Origin: Caloramator quimbayensis
Lineage (GTDB): Bacteria > Bacillota > Clostridia > Clostridiales > Caloramatoraceae
Assembly: GCF_900167605.1 (NCBI RefSeq)
Contig: NZ_FUYH01000007.1
Location: 95,885-159,884 of the forward strand
Direction of reading: 5' to 3'
Length of the DNA stretch: 64,000 bases
Shown here: positions 1 through 7,798 of the stretch, in pieces
Layout: each line of letters opens with the position of its first letter
How positions within the stretch are numbered: the first letter of the stretch is position 1
Notes under the pieces: generated by a model
The model's input: the letters and a program-made list of their open reading frames with translations, nothing else
Told to the model about the DNA's origin: nothing
Databases searched by the model: none
Program-made: the position numbers and the translations under genes

Positions 1-43
1 CCGGTTATGAGCCGGTTGCTCTAGCCAACTGAGCTAAAGGCCC
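1..43 (-). tRNA. tRNA with anticodon CAT, 5' part only (cut by window edge)
   Basis: The 43 bases are identical to the 5' part (acceptor strand, D arm, anticodon arm up to its 3' side) of the complete CAT tRNA at 1402-1478. The anticodon loop reads CTCATAA on the minus strand. The rest lies beyond the window start. It is either elongator Met or the lysidine-modified Ile2 species; see the complete copy. Confidence 0.9.
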
Positions 44-206
44 TTACGAACATTTATTATTATAAATTAGAATTCTATAATAGTCAATAGTTATTTTTAA
101 AAAATTAATATCAAAACAAACATTATCATAAATGATAAACAATATAGTAATATATCTTAAAAAATCAAAATATAAATTATTATAACCAATTATAATGAGG
201 TATATA

Positions 207-1289
207 ATGTCGTCTAATTTAAATGAGGAAATCAAAAAAATCAGTATAGGTGAAAAGGAATTTAGAAAAATAACAAACATACTAAAGTATTATTCCATAG
301 AACCTGAGCATATAGAAAAACTTAGATGCGTTTACAAGATAAAATATAATAACAAAAATTACTGCCTGAAAAAAATTCGAAAAGGAAATAAAAAAATATT
401 AAAAAGTTTATATCTGATAGAATATCTAAAGAAAAATGGCTTTATAAACATAGCATCTTATATATCTGTAAGAGAAGGATTGGAATATATTAAGACAAAA
501 AATTCAATTTACTATATGACTGAATGGATTGAAGGCAGGGAGTGCAATTTATATGATTTGGAAGAACTAAAAAGAGCATCTTCATTGCTTGCAGATTTTC
601 ATATTAAATCAAAGGGTTTTTATTCAAAGGAGGCAAAATTAGAAAATACAATAAAGAATTGGTCATTAGAATTAAGAAAAGTAAAGCATGACATATTAAG
701 ATTTAAAAAATCGATTGAAAGTAAAAGAGTAAAAACTATTTTTGATATTGAATACAGCGATGGTATAAATACAGTTCTTGAATTTTTAGATTTATCAATA
801 GAAATGATTGATAAATCTAACTATAATGACTTAATGAAAAAAGCCAAAATAGAGAGATGTATCTGTCATGACAGCTTTTACTATAAAAATATTATTGTAG
901 ATGATTCTTTAAAGATGTATTTAATTAATTTTGACAGCGTTGTTTATGACATTCATGTATATGATCTTGCAAAATTTATAAGAAGAATACTTTATAAAAG
1001 AATATACTCATGGGATTTTAATGTAGCAAAAGAGTTAATATCATCCTATACACAAATAAATAAATTATCTAAAGAAGAATTAAAAGTTTTACTATCATTA
1101 ATAATATTCCCGCAAAAATTTTGGAAGTTAGGTAAAAAGAGATATTATAAAAATAAGAAATGGGATGAAGAAAAATACATTAAAAAGCTTACACGAATTT
1201 TACAATACATGGATAATCAAAAGGAGTTTATTAAAAGATATACTGATTTTTATGAAATAGATAAGAAAATGGATGATAATGAAAATTAA
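207..1289 (+). CDS. CotS-family spore coat protein, aminoglycoside phosphotransferase fold
   Basis: A protein of 360 residues. I chose the ATG at 207 because a GAGG ribosome binding site lies at 197-200, whereas the earlier in-frame ATG at 195 overlaps that site. The fold is that of the CotS/YutH/CotI family (APH/choline kinase-like): an N-terminal lobe with the YCLKKIR lysine strand, a hinge segment ending MTEWIEGRE, then a C-terminal lobe with HDSFYYKN followed by a LINFDS strand and YDLAKFIRR. Family members are usually spore coat or spore-associated proteins deposited by the mother cell. The motif that should read HxDxxxxN is here H-D-S, which puts Ser at the catalytic Asp position. The metal-binding Asp of the IDFD strand reads Asn. 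It is therefore probably a pseudokinase. The gene is monocistronic and converges on the tRNA cluster. Confidence 0.75.
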   Translation: MSSNLNEEIKKISIGEKEFRKITNILKYYSIEPEHIEKLRCVYKIKYNNKNYCLKKIRKGNKKILKSLYLIEYLKKNGFINIASYISVREGLEYIKTKNSIYYMTEWIEGRECNLYDLEELKRASSLLADFHIKSKGFYSKEAKLENTIKNWSLELRKVKHDILRFKKSIESKRVKTIFDIEYSDGINTVLEFLDLSIEMIDKSNYNDLMKKAKIERCICHDSFYYKNIIVDDSLKMYLINFDSVVYDIHVYDLAKFIRRILYKRIYSWDFNVAKELISSYTQINKLSKEELKVLLSLIIFPQKFWKLGKKRYYKNKKWDEEKYIKKLTRILQYMDNQKEFIKRYTDFYEIDKKMDDNEN

Positions 1290-1290
1290 A

Positions 1291-1311
1291 AAAGCAGCTT
1301 TAAGCTGCTTT
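1291..1311. terminator. Hairpin between the cotS-like gene and the tRNA cluster
   Basis: Inverted repeat AAGCAGCT/AGCTGCTT with a 3-base loop, flanked by A- and T-runs. It lies immediately after the cotS-like stop codon and one base before the CCA end of tRNA-Phe, so it can end both converging transcripts. Confidence 0.75.
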
Positions 1312-1387
1312 TGGTGGCCAGAGCCGGAATCGAACCAGCGACACGAGGATTTTCAGTCCACTGCTCTACCGACTGAGCTATCTGGCC
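1312..1387 (-). tRNA. tRNA-Phe (GAA)
   Basis: A 76-base gene with the 3' CCA encoded (TGG at 1312-1314 on the plus strand). The acceptor arms GGCCAGA and TCTGGCC pair perfectly. The D-arm sequence TAGCTCAGTCGGTAGAGCA, anticodon GAA in CTGAAAA and the T-arm GGTTCGATTCC are all readable. Confidence 0.95.
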
Positions 1388-1401
1388 ATATTAATTTTTA
1401 A

Positions 1402-1478
1402 TGGTGGGCCTTCAGGGATTCGAACCCCGGACCGACCGGTTATGAGCCGGTTGCTCTAGCCAACTGAGCTAAAGGCCC
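1402..1478 (-). tRNA. tRNA with anticodon CAT (Ile2 with lysidine, or elongator Met)
   Basis: A 77-base gene with encoded CCA and acceptor pair GGGCCTT/AAGGCCC. The anticodon loop is CTCATAA. The GGGCCTTTAGCTCAG 5' part resembles Gram-positive tRNA-Ile2(CAU) more than elongator Met, but the two cannot be separated by eye. The same gene is repeated, cut, at the left window edge, so this tRNA is present at least twice. Confidence 0.9.
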
Positions 1479-1481
1479 TAA

Positions 1482-1556
1482 TGGTGACCCCTACGGGATT
1501 CGAACCCATGTTACCGCCGTGAAAGGGCGATGTCTTAACCACTTGACCAAGGGGCC
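1482..1556 (-). tRNA. tRNA-Glu (TTC)
   Basis: A 75-base gene with encoded CCA, acceptor strand GGCCCCT pairing with AGGGGTC (one G-T pair) and anticodon TTC in CTTTCAC. It is the first gene of the minus-strand cluster Glu-CAT-Phe, with 3- and 14-base spacers. Confidence 0.95.
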
Positions 1557-1615
1557 ATGATACCTTACAATATAATAGTAATTATTGGAGCACTCAATTC
1601 GTGCTGACGAAATAT

Positions 1616-1644
1616 AATATATCATGATATAATCTTTAAGTCAA
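1616..1644 (-). promoter_or_regulatory. Sigma-A-type promoter of the tRNA-Glu/CAT/Phe cluster
   Basis: On the minus strand, TTGACT (1639-1644), a 17-base spacer and TATATT (1616-1621) end about 60 bases before tRNA-Glu. No other strong match lies between the MerR-like gene and the tRNAs. Confidence 0.65.
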
Positions 1645-1815
1645 TACAGTTTTAAAATATTTTTTATGTAAAGTACAATTTTTTATTCTTCGACAATATT
1701 AGTAAAGTAGTATATGTATATTATGTAAATATATGGATGATTTTTTCGAACGATTACCTTGCATATATTGAAGGAAAAAGTTTAACTTGAAAGAATATAT
1801 ATGTGGGGTGATTAT

Positions 1816-2352
1816 ATGGGATTAATAACCTATACTTTTAAAGATGTTTGTGAGAAAACAGGATATAAACCTTCCGTAATCAGATATTATGAGAAAGAGT
1901 TTAATTTAAATATACCAAGGGACGTTAATGGAAGAAGGTTTTTTACGCAGAAGGAATTTGAAAGACTGATTTTTATTAGACAGCTTCAGCAGCAGGGCTA
2001 TACAAATGGTCAAATAAAAAAAATAATTGAAGATAATAGATTTGAAGGACTTCAAGAAATAGCAGCTGCAAAGGAATTGAATGTACCGATTGAATTAAAT
2101 AACACCTTAGTTTCTCCTTTAAATGAAAATATTATAAATTTTATAAATGAAAAGCTGACAGAGATTAACAGCAATATAAATGAATTAAGTAAAAATGTAA
2201 GCAGCAAGGAAAGAGATATTCTTATTTCTGAAAACATGAAACTTAAGATGGAATTAAAGCAAAAGTCCTATGAAATAATAGAGCTTAAGGAAAAACTCAA
2301 ATATGAAAAGGAAAGAAAAAAAGGTTTTTTATCAAAAATATTTAAAAAATGA
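1816..2352 (+). CDS. MerR-type HTH protein with coiled coil and basic tail (RacA-like architecture)
   Basis: 178 residues. The ATG at 1816 is preceded by GGGGTGAT, so it is preferred over the ATG at 1801, which overlaps that site. Residues about 4-70 form a MerR winged helix-turn-helix (FKDVCEKTGYKPSVIRYYEKE, then RFFTQKEFERLIFI). Residues about 105-165 are heptad-like and charged, and the chain ends in a lysine-rich KKGFLSKIFKK tail that could be amphipathic. There is no effector-binding domain. This layout (DNA-binding head, coiled coil, basic tail) resembles Bacillus RacA, which ties DNA to the cell pole, more than a metabolite-sensing MerR regulator. That comparison is by architecture only. 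It lies upstream of a GNAT gene, 46 bases apart, perhaps in one transcript. Confidence 0.6.
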   Translation: MGLITYTFKDVCEKTGYKPSVIRYYEKEFNLNIPRDVNGRRFFTQKEFERLIFIRQLQQQGYTNGQIKKIIEDNRFEGLQEIAAAKELNVPIELNNTLVSPLNENIINFINEKLTEINSNINELSKNVSSKERDILISENMKLKMELKQKSYEIIELKEKLKYEKERKKGFLSKIFKK

Positions 2353-2398
2353 TGGAATTTATATTTAATTGTATTTAATAAGTGTATGAGGGATTAAA

Positions 2399-3250
2399 AT
2401 GCTGAATGTTTATAATGCCCAGATTAAAGATGTAATAAACATTAAAAGAATTTTGAATGAAACTGACAGAAAAGCAGATTATTATAGTGAGTTTAAAGAA
2501 AGCATTATTAAATATATCTTAAAAAAAAGATGTTTTATTGTAAGTAAAAACAATAATATACTCTGCGTAATATTTATAAATGATAGAAATGAAGTTTATG
2601 CAATACCAAATGATAGTACTTTTTCTTTATTTAAGCTTTTATTTGTTTTAAAAACACATTTTAAAAATTTGGAGCTTAACATTAAAATAAAATATAAAAA
2701 ACTTAATGTAAATTTATATAAAAAATATTACAAAATAAAAGTAAAAGATAATTACTTATGTATGGTTTTAGATACATCTAAAATAAAATATACCAATAAT
2801 AATATATGTAATGAAGATAAGATTCTTTTTAGAAAAATGAAAATCGAAAAAGATGAGAATATTAGGGTAAACCTTCAAAATAAAATTTTTTCAAATGTTA
2901 AGGGAAGGAGAGACTTAACACTAAATGAGGTATTCTTTGAAGAAAACAGCAATAAATTTTTAAAAGATTTTTGCTATTTTCTTGAATATTCCGGAAATCC
3001 TGTAGGTTATGGACAGATTATAAAGTTATTAGAGGAATTCTATCTTGTAAATTTTGGAATAATACCTGAATTTCAAGGCAGAGGGTTTGGAATATACTTT
3101 TTAAATAAAATAGTTGAAAGCTGTAGGCAATCAGGGATAAAAAAAATATATCTTACAGTTGATGCAAATAATCAAAAAGCAATCAACCTTTATGAAAAAT
3201 ATGGATTTGAGTTTATATATGGGAATGCCTACTTGATTTTGACGGAGTAA
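2399..3250 (+). CDS. GNAT-family N-acetyltransferase
   Basis: 283 residues with a ribosome binding site GAGGGA at 2388-2393. The C-terminal 90 residues are a clear GNAT core: a strand ending NFGIIPEF, the acetyl-CoA pyrophosphate loop QGRGFGIYFL (motif A) and the motif B region LTVDANNQKAINLYEKYGFE. The N-terminal two thirds are not recognisable and may be a degenerate first GNAT domain. The substrate is unknown. The gene follows the MerR-type gene in the same direction and precedes the T-box of trpS. Confidence 0.75.
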   Translation: MLNVYNAQIKDVINIKRILNETDRKADYYSEFKESIIKYILKKRCFIVSKNNNILCVIFINDRNEVYAIPNDSTFSLFKLLFVLKTHFKNLELNIKIKYKKLNVNLYKKYYKIKVKDNYLCMVLDTSKIKYTNNNICNEDKILFRKMKIEKDENIRVNLQNKIFSNVKGRRDLTLNEVFFEENSNKFLKDFCYFLEYSGNPVGYGQIIKLLEEFYLVNFGIIPEFQGRGFGIYFLNKIVESCRQSGIKKIYLTVDANNQKAINLYEKYGFEFIYGNAYLILTE

Positions 3251-3254
3251 ATTA

Positions 3255-3503
3255 TTGCATTATTTTATTTTCTATTATAAAATAATTTTAAAGCTATGAA
3301 AGGAAAGAGTAAATATAATGATTCCGTAAAGCGAGCCGGGTATGGTGGAAGCCGGTACGGATAATATGTTGAATGGGTCCTTGAGCTGCTTTTCGAAATG
3401 AGTAGAAAAAGCCGTGTCCTGCGTTAAAGGTTAAGAGAGCTTAAAGCTAAATTGGGTGGTACCGCGGGTTGCTTCTCGTCCCATTGTGGATGAGAAGTTT
3501 TTT
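3255..3503 (+). promoter_or_regulatory. Tryptophan T-box riboswitch of trpS with promoter
   Basis: Fills the 313-base gap before trpS. A possible promoter TTGCAT (3255-3260), 17 bases, TAAAAT (3278-3283) starts it. Stem I begins near 3290 and carries GGTGGAAGCC-type elements. The specifier reads TGG (Trp) at 3374-3376 in the context GAATGGG. The conserved T-box TGGGTGGTACCGCGG lies at 3453-3467; its TGGT would pair with the tRNA acceptor end. The competing terminator is the stem CTTCTCGTCC/GGATGAGAAG at about 3472-3497 followed by TTTTTT. Uncharged tRNA-Trp should favour the antiterminator and turn trpS on. Specifier codon and downstream gene agree. Confidence 0.93.
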
Positions 3504-3563
3504 ATTTATATTTGAGTATCTGATTATACTGCTGAATTAATTATATGAAGGAGGAAATTTGAT

Positions 3564-4556
3564 ATGAAAAAGGGAAGAATATTAACTGGTGATAGAACTA
3601 CAGGAAAGCTGCATCTCGGACACTATTTTGGAAGCCTTCAAAACAGAGTAAAGCTTCAATATGAGTACGAGACATTTATTATACTTGCAGATGTGCAGGC
3701 ACTAACAACTCATTTTGAAAACCCTGGCATGCTTTCAGAAAGCCTTCGAAACGTTGCAATAGACTATCTATCAGTAGGTATTGATCCTGAAATTTCTACT
3801 ATTTTTGTTCAATCGCTTATACCTGAAATTGCAGAGCTTACTATTTATTATTCTATGTTTGTATCAGTTAACAGCTTAAGACACAATCCTACTATAAAGA
3901 CTGAAGCAAAGGAAAGAGGTTATAATGATTTAACCTATGGATTTTTAGGGTATCCTGTTTCACAGGCTGCTGATATAAGTTTTTGCAAAGCTAATCTTGT
4001 TCCAGTTGGAGAGGATCAGGTTCCTCATATTGAAATGTGCCGAAAAATAGTAAGAAGGTTTAATGAACTTTACAAGCCTGTATTAGTTGAACCTCAGGCG
4101 CTTGTTGGAGAAGTTCCAAGGCTTGTTGGGCTTGATGGAAAACTTAAAATGAGCAAGAGCTATGGAAATGCCATTTATCTTTCGGAAAATTACGATGATA
4201 TTATGAAGAAGGTTAGAGAAGCAGTAACTGACCCAAACAGGATAAAAAAGACAGATCCTGGTAATCCTGATATATGTACTGTTTTTTCCTATCAAAATAT
4301 ATTCAATAAAACAGAAAAAGAAAATATAGAAGAATTATGCAGAAGTGGAAGGATAGGATGTGTAGAGTGTAAGAGAATACTTGCAGGAAAAATAAATGAG
4401 CTTATTACTCCTTTTAGGGAAAAGAGGGCTTATTATGAGGCACATCCAAAACTTGTAGATGAAATTCTAATAGCTGGTACAAATAAAGTTAGAGAAGTTG
4501 CGAAGGAAACAATGCGTGAAGTTAGGGAAGCAATGAAAATAAATTATTTTGAATAA
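3564..4556 (+). CDS. trpS: Tryptophanyl-tRNA synthetase
   Basis: 330 residues, the usual length of bacterial class Ic TrpRS. It charges tRNA-Trp with tryptophan at the expense of ATP. HLGH is at residues 17-20, in the context TGKLHLGHYFG, the segment GYPVSQAADI shapes the tryptophan pocket, VGEDQVPHIE follows, and KMSKS is at residues 195-199. The ribosome binding site AGGAGG precedes the ATG. It is controlled by the T-box directly upstream and followed by its own terminator, so it is a stand-alone unit. Confidence 0.97.
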   Translation: MKKGRILTGDRTTGKLHLGHYFGSLQNRVKLQYEYETFIILADVQALTTHFENPGMLSESLRNVAIDYLSVGIDPEISTIFVQSLIPEIAELTIYYSMFVSVNSLRHNPTIKTEAKERGYNDLTYGFLGYPVSQAADISFCKANLVPVGEDQVPHIEMCRKIVRRFNELYKPVLVEPQALVGEVPRLVGLDGKLKMSKSYGNAIYLSENYDDIMKKVREAVTDPNRIKKTDPGNPDICTVFSYQNIFNKTEKENIEELCRSGRIGCVECKRILAGKINELITPFREKRAYYEAHPKLVDEILIAGTNKVREVAKETMREVREAMKINYFE

Positions 4557-4582
4557 AAAGGCAGGATAAACCTGCCTTTAAT
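4557..4582. terminator. Terminator after trpS
   Basis: AAAGGCAGG, loop ATAAA, CCTGCCTTT directly after the stop codon, followed by a T-containing tail. Confidence 0.85.
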
Positions 4583-4655
4583 ATTGTATACTTTTTTATT
4601 TATTGCCCCATAGATTATCTTAATATTTTAAAATAATTATAAACTAATAAATATT

Positions 4656-5837
4656 TTATAAGCTTCTTAATACCTTCCCAAGCCTTTTAATACCTTCAAC
4701 TATTTTTTCTTCTGTCATGTTTGAAAAATTAAGTCTAAAGTGATTTGAATGTCCTCCATTAGGGAAGAATGATCCTCCAGGTACAAAGGCTACATTTTCT
4801 TTTAAGCATATCTCAAGAATTTTTGCTGCATCTAATCCTTCAGGAAGTGTTACCCAAGTAAATAATCCTCCCTTTGGATAAGTGAAAGTACAATTTTCAG
4901 GGAATTCTTGTTTCATCGTTTCAAGCATAAGATCTCTTCTTTTCTTATATACTTCTTTTATTTTGTTAATATGGTCATTTAAATTATAATTTTCCATAAA
5001 GATAGCAGCTTCTCTTTGAGACATAGAGTTAGTTTGAAGATCTGCACCCTGCTTAACTATTATATATTTAGAGAGAATTTCTTTGTCTGCACATACCCAG
5101 CCTATTCTAAGACCAGGGCAGAATGTTTTTGAGAATGTACCGAGATAAACGACTATGCCATTTTTATCAAAACTCTTTATTGAAGGCAATACGTCACCTT
5201 CGTATATTAATTCTCCATAGGGATTATCTTCAATTATAGGAATGTTATATTTTTCTGCAAGCTCAACCATTCGTTTTCTTCTATCAACGGATAGAGTTTT
5301 TCCAGTTGGATTTTGGAAATCAGGAATAGTATATATGAATTTTGCAGTAGGATTTTCGGAAAGAGCTTTTTCAAGTTCTTCAATTATCATTCCATTGTCG
5401 TCCATTGGAACTTCAACAAATTTAGGTTCATAGGCTTTAAAAGCATTTATAGCTCCTAAATAACTTGGACTTTCACAAATAACTATATCATCTTTATCAA
5501 GAAAAATTCTTCCTGTAAAATCAAGACCCTGCTGTGAACCGCTTGTAACTAAAATATTGTTTTCATCAGCATTTACTCCAGATTTTTTCATTCTTTGTTC
5601 AGCTATAATTTTCCTTAGAGGTCTATATCCTTCGGTTGGACCATATTGAAGAGCGAGCTTGCCTTGATCTTCAAGAACTTTCTTTGTTACCAATTCCATT
5701 TCTTTTATAGGGAATAATTCAGGTGCCGGCATTCCGCCTGCAAAGGAAATGATTTCTGGCATCTCTGCAAGCTTTAAAAGCTCTCTTATTTCTGATGCCT
5801 TAAGATTACTCATTCTTTTAGCTAGTCTAAATTCCAT
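4656..5837 (-). CDS. PLP-dependent aminotransferase, class I (2-aminoadipate/aromatic aminotransferase-like)
   Basis: 393 residues from the ATG at 5837, which has CACCTCC (GGAGGTG on the minus strand) at 5847-5853. An upstream in-frame ATG at 5873 lies before that site and is rejected. The fold type I core shows SFAGGMPAPELFP at the N-terminus, the cofactor-binding GSQQGLDF, IPDFQNPTGKT, EDNPYGEL, the Schiff-base lysine in GTFSKTFCPGLRIGW and the C-terminal arginine in HFRLNFS. It looks like the aminotransferase half of MocR regulators without the HTH (LysN/KAT-II group). The exact amino donor is unknown. It is monocistronic and convergent with trpS. Confidence 0.85.
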   Translation of the reverse strand: MEFRLAKRMSNLKASEIRELLKLAEMPEIISFAGGMPAPELFPIKEMELVTKKVLEDQGKLALQYGPTEGYRPLRKIIAEQRMKKSGVNADENNILVTSGSQQGLDFTGRIFLDKDDIVICESPSYLGAINAFKAYEPKFVEVPMDDNGMIIEELEKALSENPTAKFIYTIPDFQNPTGKTLSVDRRKRMVELAEKYNIPIIEDNPYGELIYEGDVLPSIKSFDKNGIVVYLGTFSKTFCPGLRIGWVCADKEILSKYIIVKQGADLQTNSMSQREAAIFMENYNLNDHINKIKEVYKKRRDLMLETMKQEFPENCTFTYPKGGLFTWVTLPEGLDAAKILEICLKENVAFVPGGSFFPNGGHSNHFRLNFSNMTEEKIVEGIKRLGKVLRSL

Positions 5838-6031
5838 AAAATAAAACACCTCCAAAAAATTTAAATAAAACAATAATAAAAGATAAAAATAATAGTTAGA
5901 AAAATATTAATTTTGAGTTAAAATATCCATATACATTATAACAAAATAACAGTTTTATAACAACATTTGATAAAAATATTCTGTATTATAATACACAAAA
6001 TTAATAAATTATTATAAAATGAGGTGATTTA

Positions 6032-6220
6032 ATTGTTAAAAATGCTTCATCTTGCCCTTACCTTACATCTATTATTTTGCATGGAATTTATGATTATATT
6101 CTTTTTTCAAGGATATATAATTATTTTATAATATTAATATTATTTGTTATTTATCTTTGGTCTATTAATTTATCTAAGCTTAACAGATATATAAATGAAT
6201 CAAAGGAAGAAAATAAATAA
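6032..6220 (+). other. Small ORF without a standard start codon, membrane peptide or gene remnant
   Basis: The 510-base gap between the aminotransferase and miaB holds one protein-like reading frame. From an ATT at 6032 it runs 62 codons to a TAA. A good GAGGTG sits at 6021-6026, five bases before the ATT. No ATG, GTG or TTG is available in frame. The product has a segment LHGIYDYILFSRIYNYFIILILF that is strongly hydrophobic in its second half and then a charged tail with KLNRYINESKEENK. The H-G-x-Y-D pattern recalls the last helices of PrsW-type membrane proteases, so it may be a remnant of such a gene. A TTG at 6033 opens a different frame that stops at 6131 and looks like a shadow. Nothing else was seen in the gap. 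Confidence 0.4.
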
Positions 6221-6347
6221 TATACATAAAATAAATTATGTAAACTATCAAATTATAAATACTAATTTACAAAAGAAAATATATTTGTGTATAATAAATA
6301 TATTAAAATTCAATATATAATATATAAAGATAGAAGGGTTGATATAA

Positions 6348-7697
6348 TTGGAAAGAGTACATAATAACAAAAAATATTTTATAGAAACCTATGGCTGTCA
6401 AATGAATGAAGAAGATTCTGAAAAACTTGCAAGTTTTTTAAAGGGTATGGGTTATATTAAGGCTGAAGATATAAATTCAGCTGATGTAATTTTATTTAAT
6501 ACATGCTGTGTAAGAGAACATGCTGAACTTAAAGTTTACGGCAATGTTGGAAGATTAAAAAAACTAAAAGAAAAAAGACCTGAAATAATAATTGCAATTT
6601 GCGGCTGCATGATGCAGCAAGAGGGTATACCTCAAGCTATAAAGAAAAAATTTCCTTTTGTAGACATAATATTTGGCACCCATAATATTCATAGATTTCC
6701 AGAGCTGCTTCAAAATGCACTTCAAAGCAATTCTACTATAATAGAAGTTTGGGATAAAGAAGAAGAAATAATTGAAGGCATTGAATCTGAAAGAGAAAGT
6801 GATATAAAGGCCTTTGTAACTATAATGTATGGATGCAATAACTTTTGTTCATATTGTATAGTACCTTATACAAGAGGGCGTGAAAGGAGCAGGAAACCTG
6901 AAGCAATTATTGAAGAGATAAAACAGTTAGCTTCAAAGGGATACAAAGAAATAACTCTTCTTGGCCAAAATGTAAATTCCTATGGAAAAGATATTGAAGG
7001 TATGAGCTTTGCAAAACTTTTAAGAATGGTAAATGAGATTGAGGGAATTGAAAGAATAAGATTTATGACTTCTCATCCAAAGGATTTAACTGATGATGTG
7101 ATAGAAGCCATAAGAGATTGCGAAAAATTATGTGAGCATATTCATTTGCCTGTTCAGTCTGGAAGCACAAAAATACTTAAGAAAATGAATAGAAATTATA
7201 CTAAGGAGAAATATCTTGAACTTGTTGATAAAATTAAAAGCAATATAAAGGATGTTTCAATTACTACAGATATTATAGTAGGCTTTCCAGGTGAAACAGA
7301 AGAAGACTTCAATGAAACTTTAGATCTTGTTTCAAAGGTTGAATATGATTCTGCCTTTACATTTATATATTCAAAGCGTAAGGGAACACCTGCTGCCGAA
7401 TATGACGACCAAATACCCGATGATGTAAAACATGATAGATTTAACAGGCTTGTTGAACTTGTAAATAATATATGCGAAAGAAAAAATATGGAGTATAAAG
7501 ATAAAATCGTTGAGGTATTAGTAGAAGGGCCAAGCAAAACTGATAAATCAAAGATTACAGGAAGAACAAGAAATGGGAAACTTGTTCACTTTACCGCTAT
7601 TGATGAAAGTGATCTTAAGGGAAAACTTGTTAATGTCAAGATAACTCAGCCTCAAAATTTTATTTTATTAGGTGAATATATTAATACGATAAGATAG
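6348..7697 (+). CDS. miaB: tRNA-2-methylthio-N6-dimethylallyladenosine synthase
   Basis: 449 residues starting at a TTG (6348) behind AGAAGGGTTGA. This radical SAM methylthiotransferase converts i6A37 to ms2i6A37 in tRNAs reading UNN codons. The N-terminal UPF0004 domain has the three cluster cysteines in YGCQMNE, NTCCVRE and CGCMMQQ. The radical SAM motif CxxxCxxC is in [27 protein letters not shown] domain (VLVEGPSK...GRTRNGKLV) closes the protein. It precedes mutS, and the substrate base is made by MiaA encoded downstream, the standard clostridial order. Confidence 0.96.
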   Translation: MERVHNNKKYFIETYGCQMNEEDSEKLASFLKGMGYIKAEDINSADVILFNTCCVREHAELKVYGNVGRLKKLKEKRPEIIIAICGCMMQQEGIPQAIKKKFPFVDIIFGTHNIHRFPELLQNALQSNSTIIEVWDKEEEIIEGIESERESDIKAFVTIMYGCNNFCSYCIVPYTRGRERSRKPEAIIEEIKQLASKGYKEITLLGQNVNSYGKDIEGMSFAKLLRMVNEIEGIERIRFMTSHPKDLTDDVIEAIRDCEKLCEHIHLPVQSGSTKILKKMNRNYTKEKYLELVDKIKSNIKDVSITTDIIVGFPGETEEDFNETLDLVSKVEYDSAFTFIYSKRKGTPAAEYDDQIPDDVKHDRFNRLVELVNNICERKNMEYKDKIVEVLVEGPSKTDKSKITGRTRNGKLVHFTAIDESDLKGKLVNVKITQPQNFILLGEYINTIR

Positions 7698-7718
7698 GGA
7701 GTTTTTCTCCCTTTTTTT
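7696..7718 (+). terminator. Terminator after miaB
   Basis: GGGAG, loop TTTTT, CTCCC, then TTTTTTT, overlapping the miaB stop codon. The mutS group therefore probably has its own promoter in 7720-7790 or relies on readthrough. Confidence 0.8.
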
Positions 7719-7798
7719 ATCTTACAAATATTTATAATCTATTATATAATTATATTTGATATAGCAAAGTTCGTCTTGCCTAAAAGGAGGAATTTATT

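Noticed and set aside
6033..6131. TTG-started ORF of 32 codons
   Set aside because: It overlaps the better, longer frame that starts at ATT 6032 and looks like its shadow.
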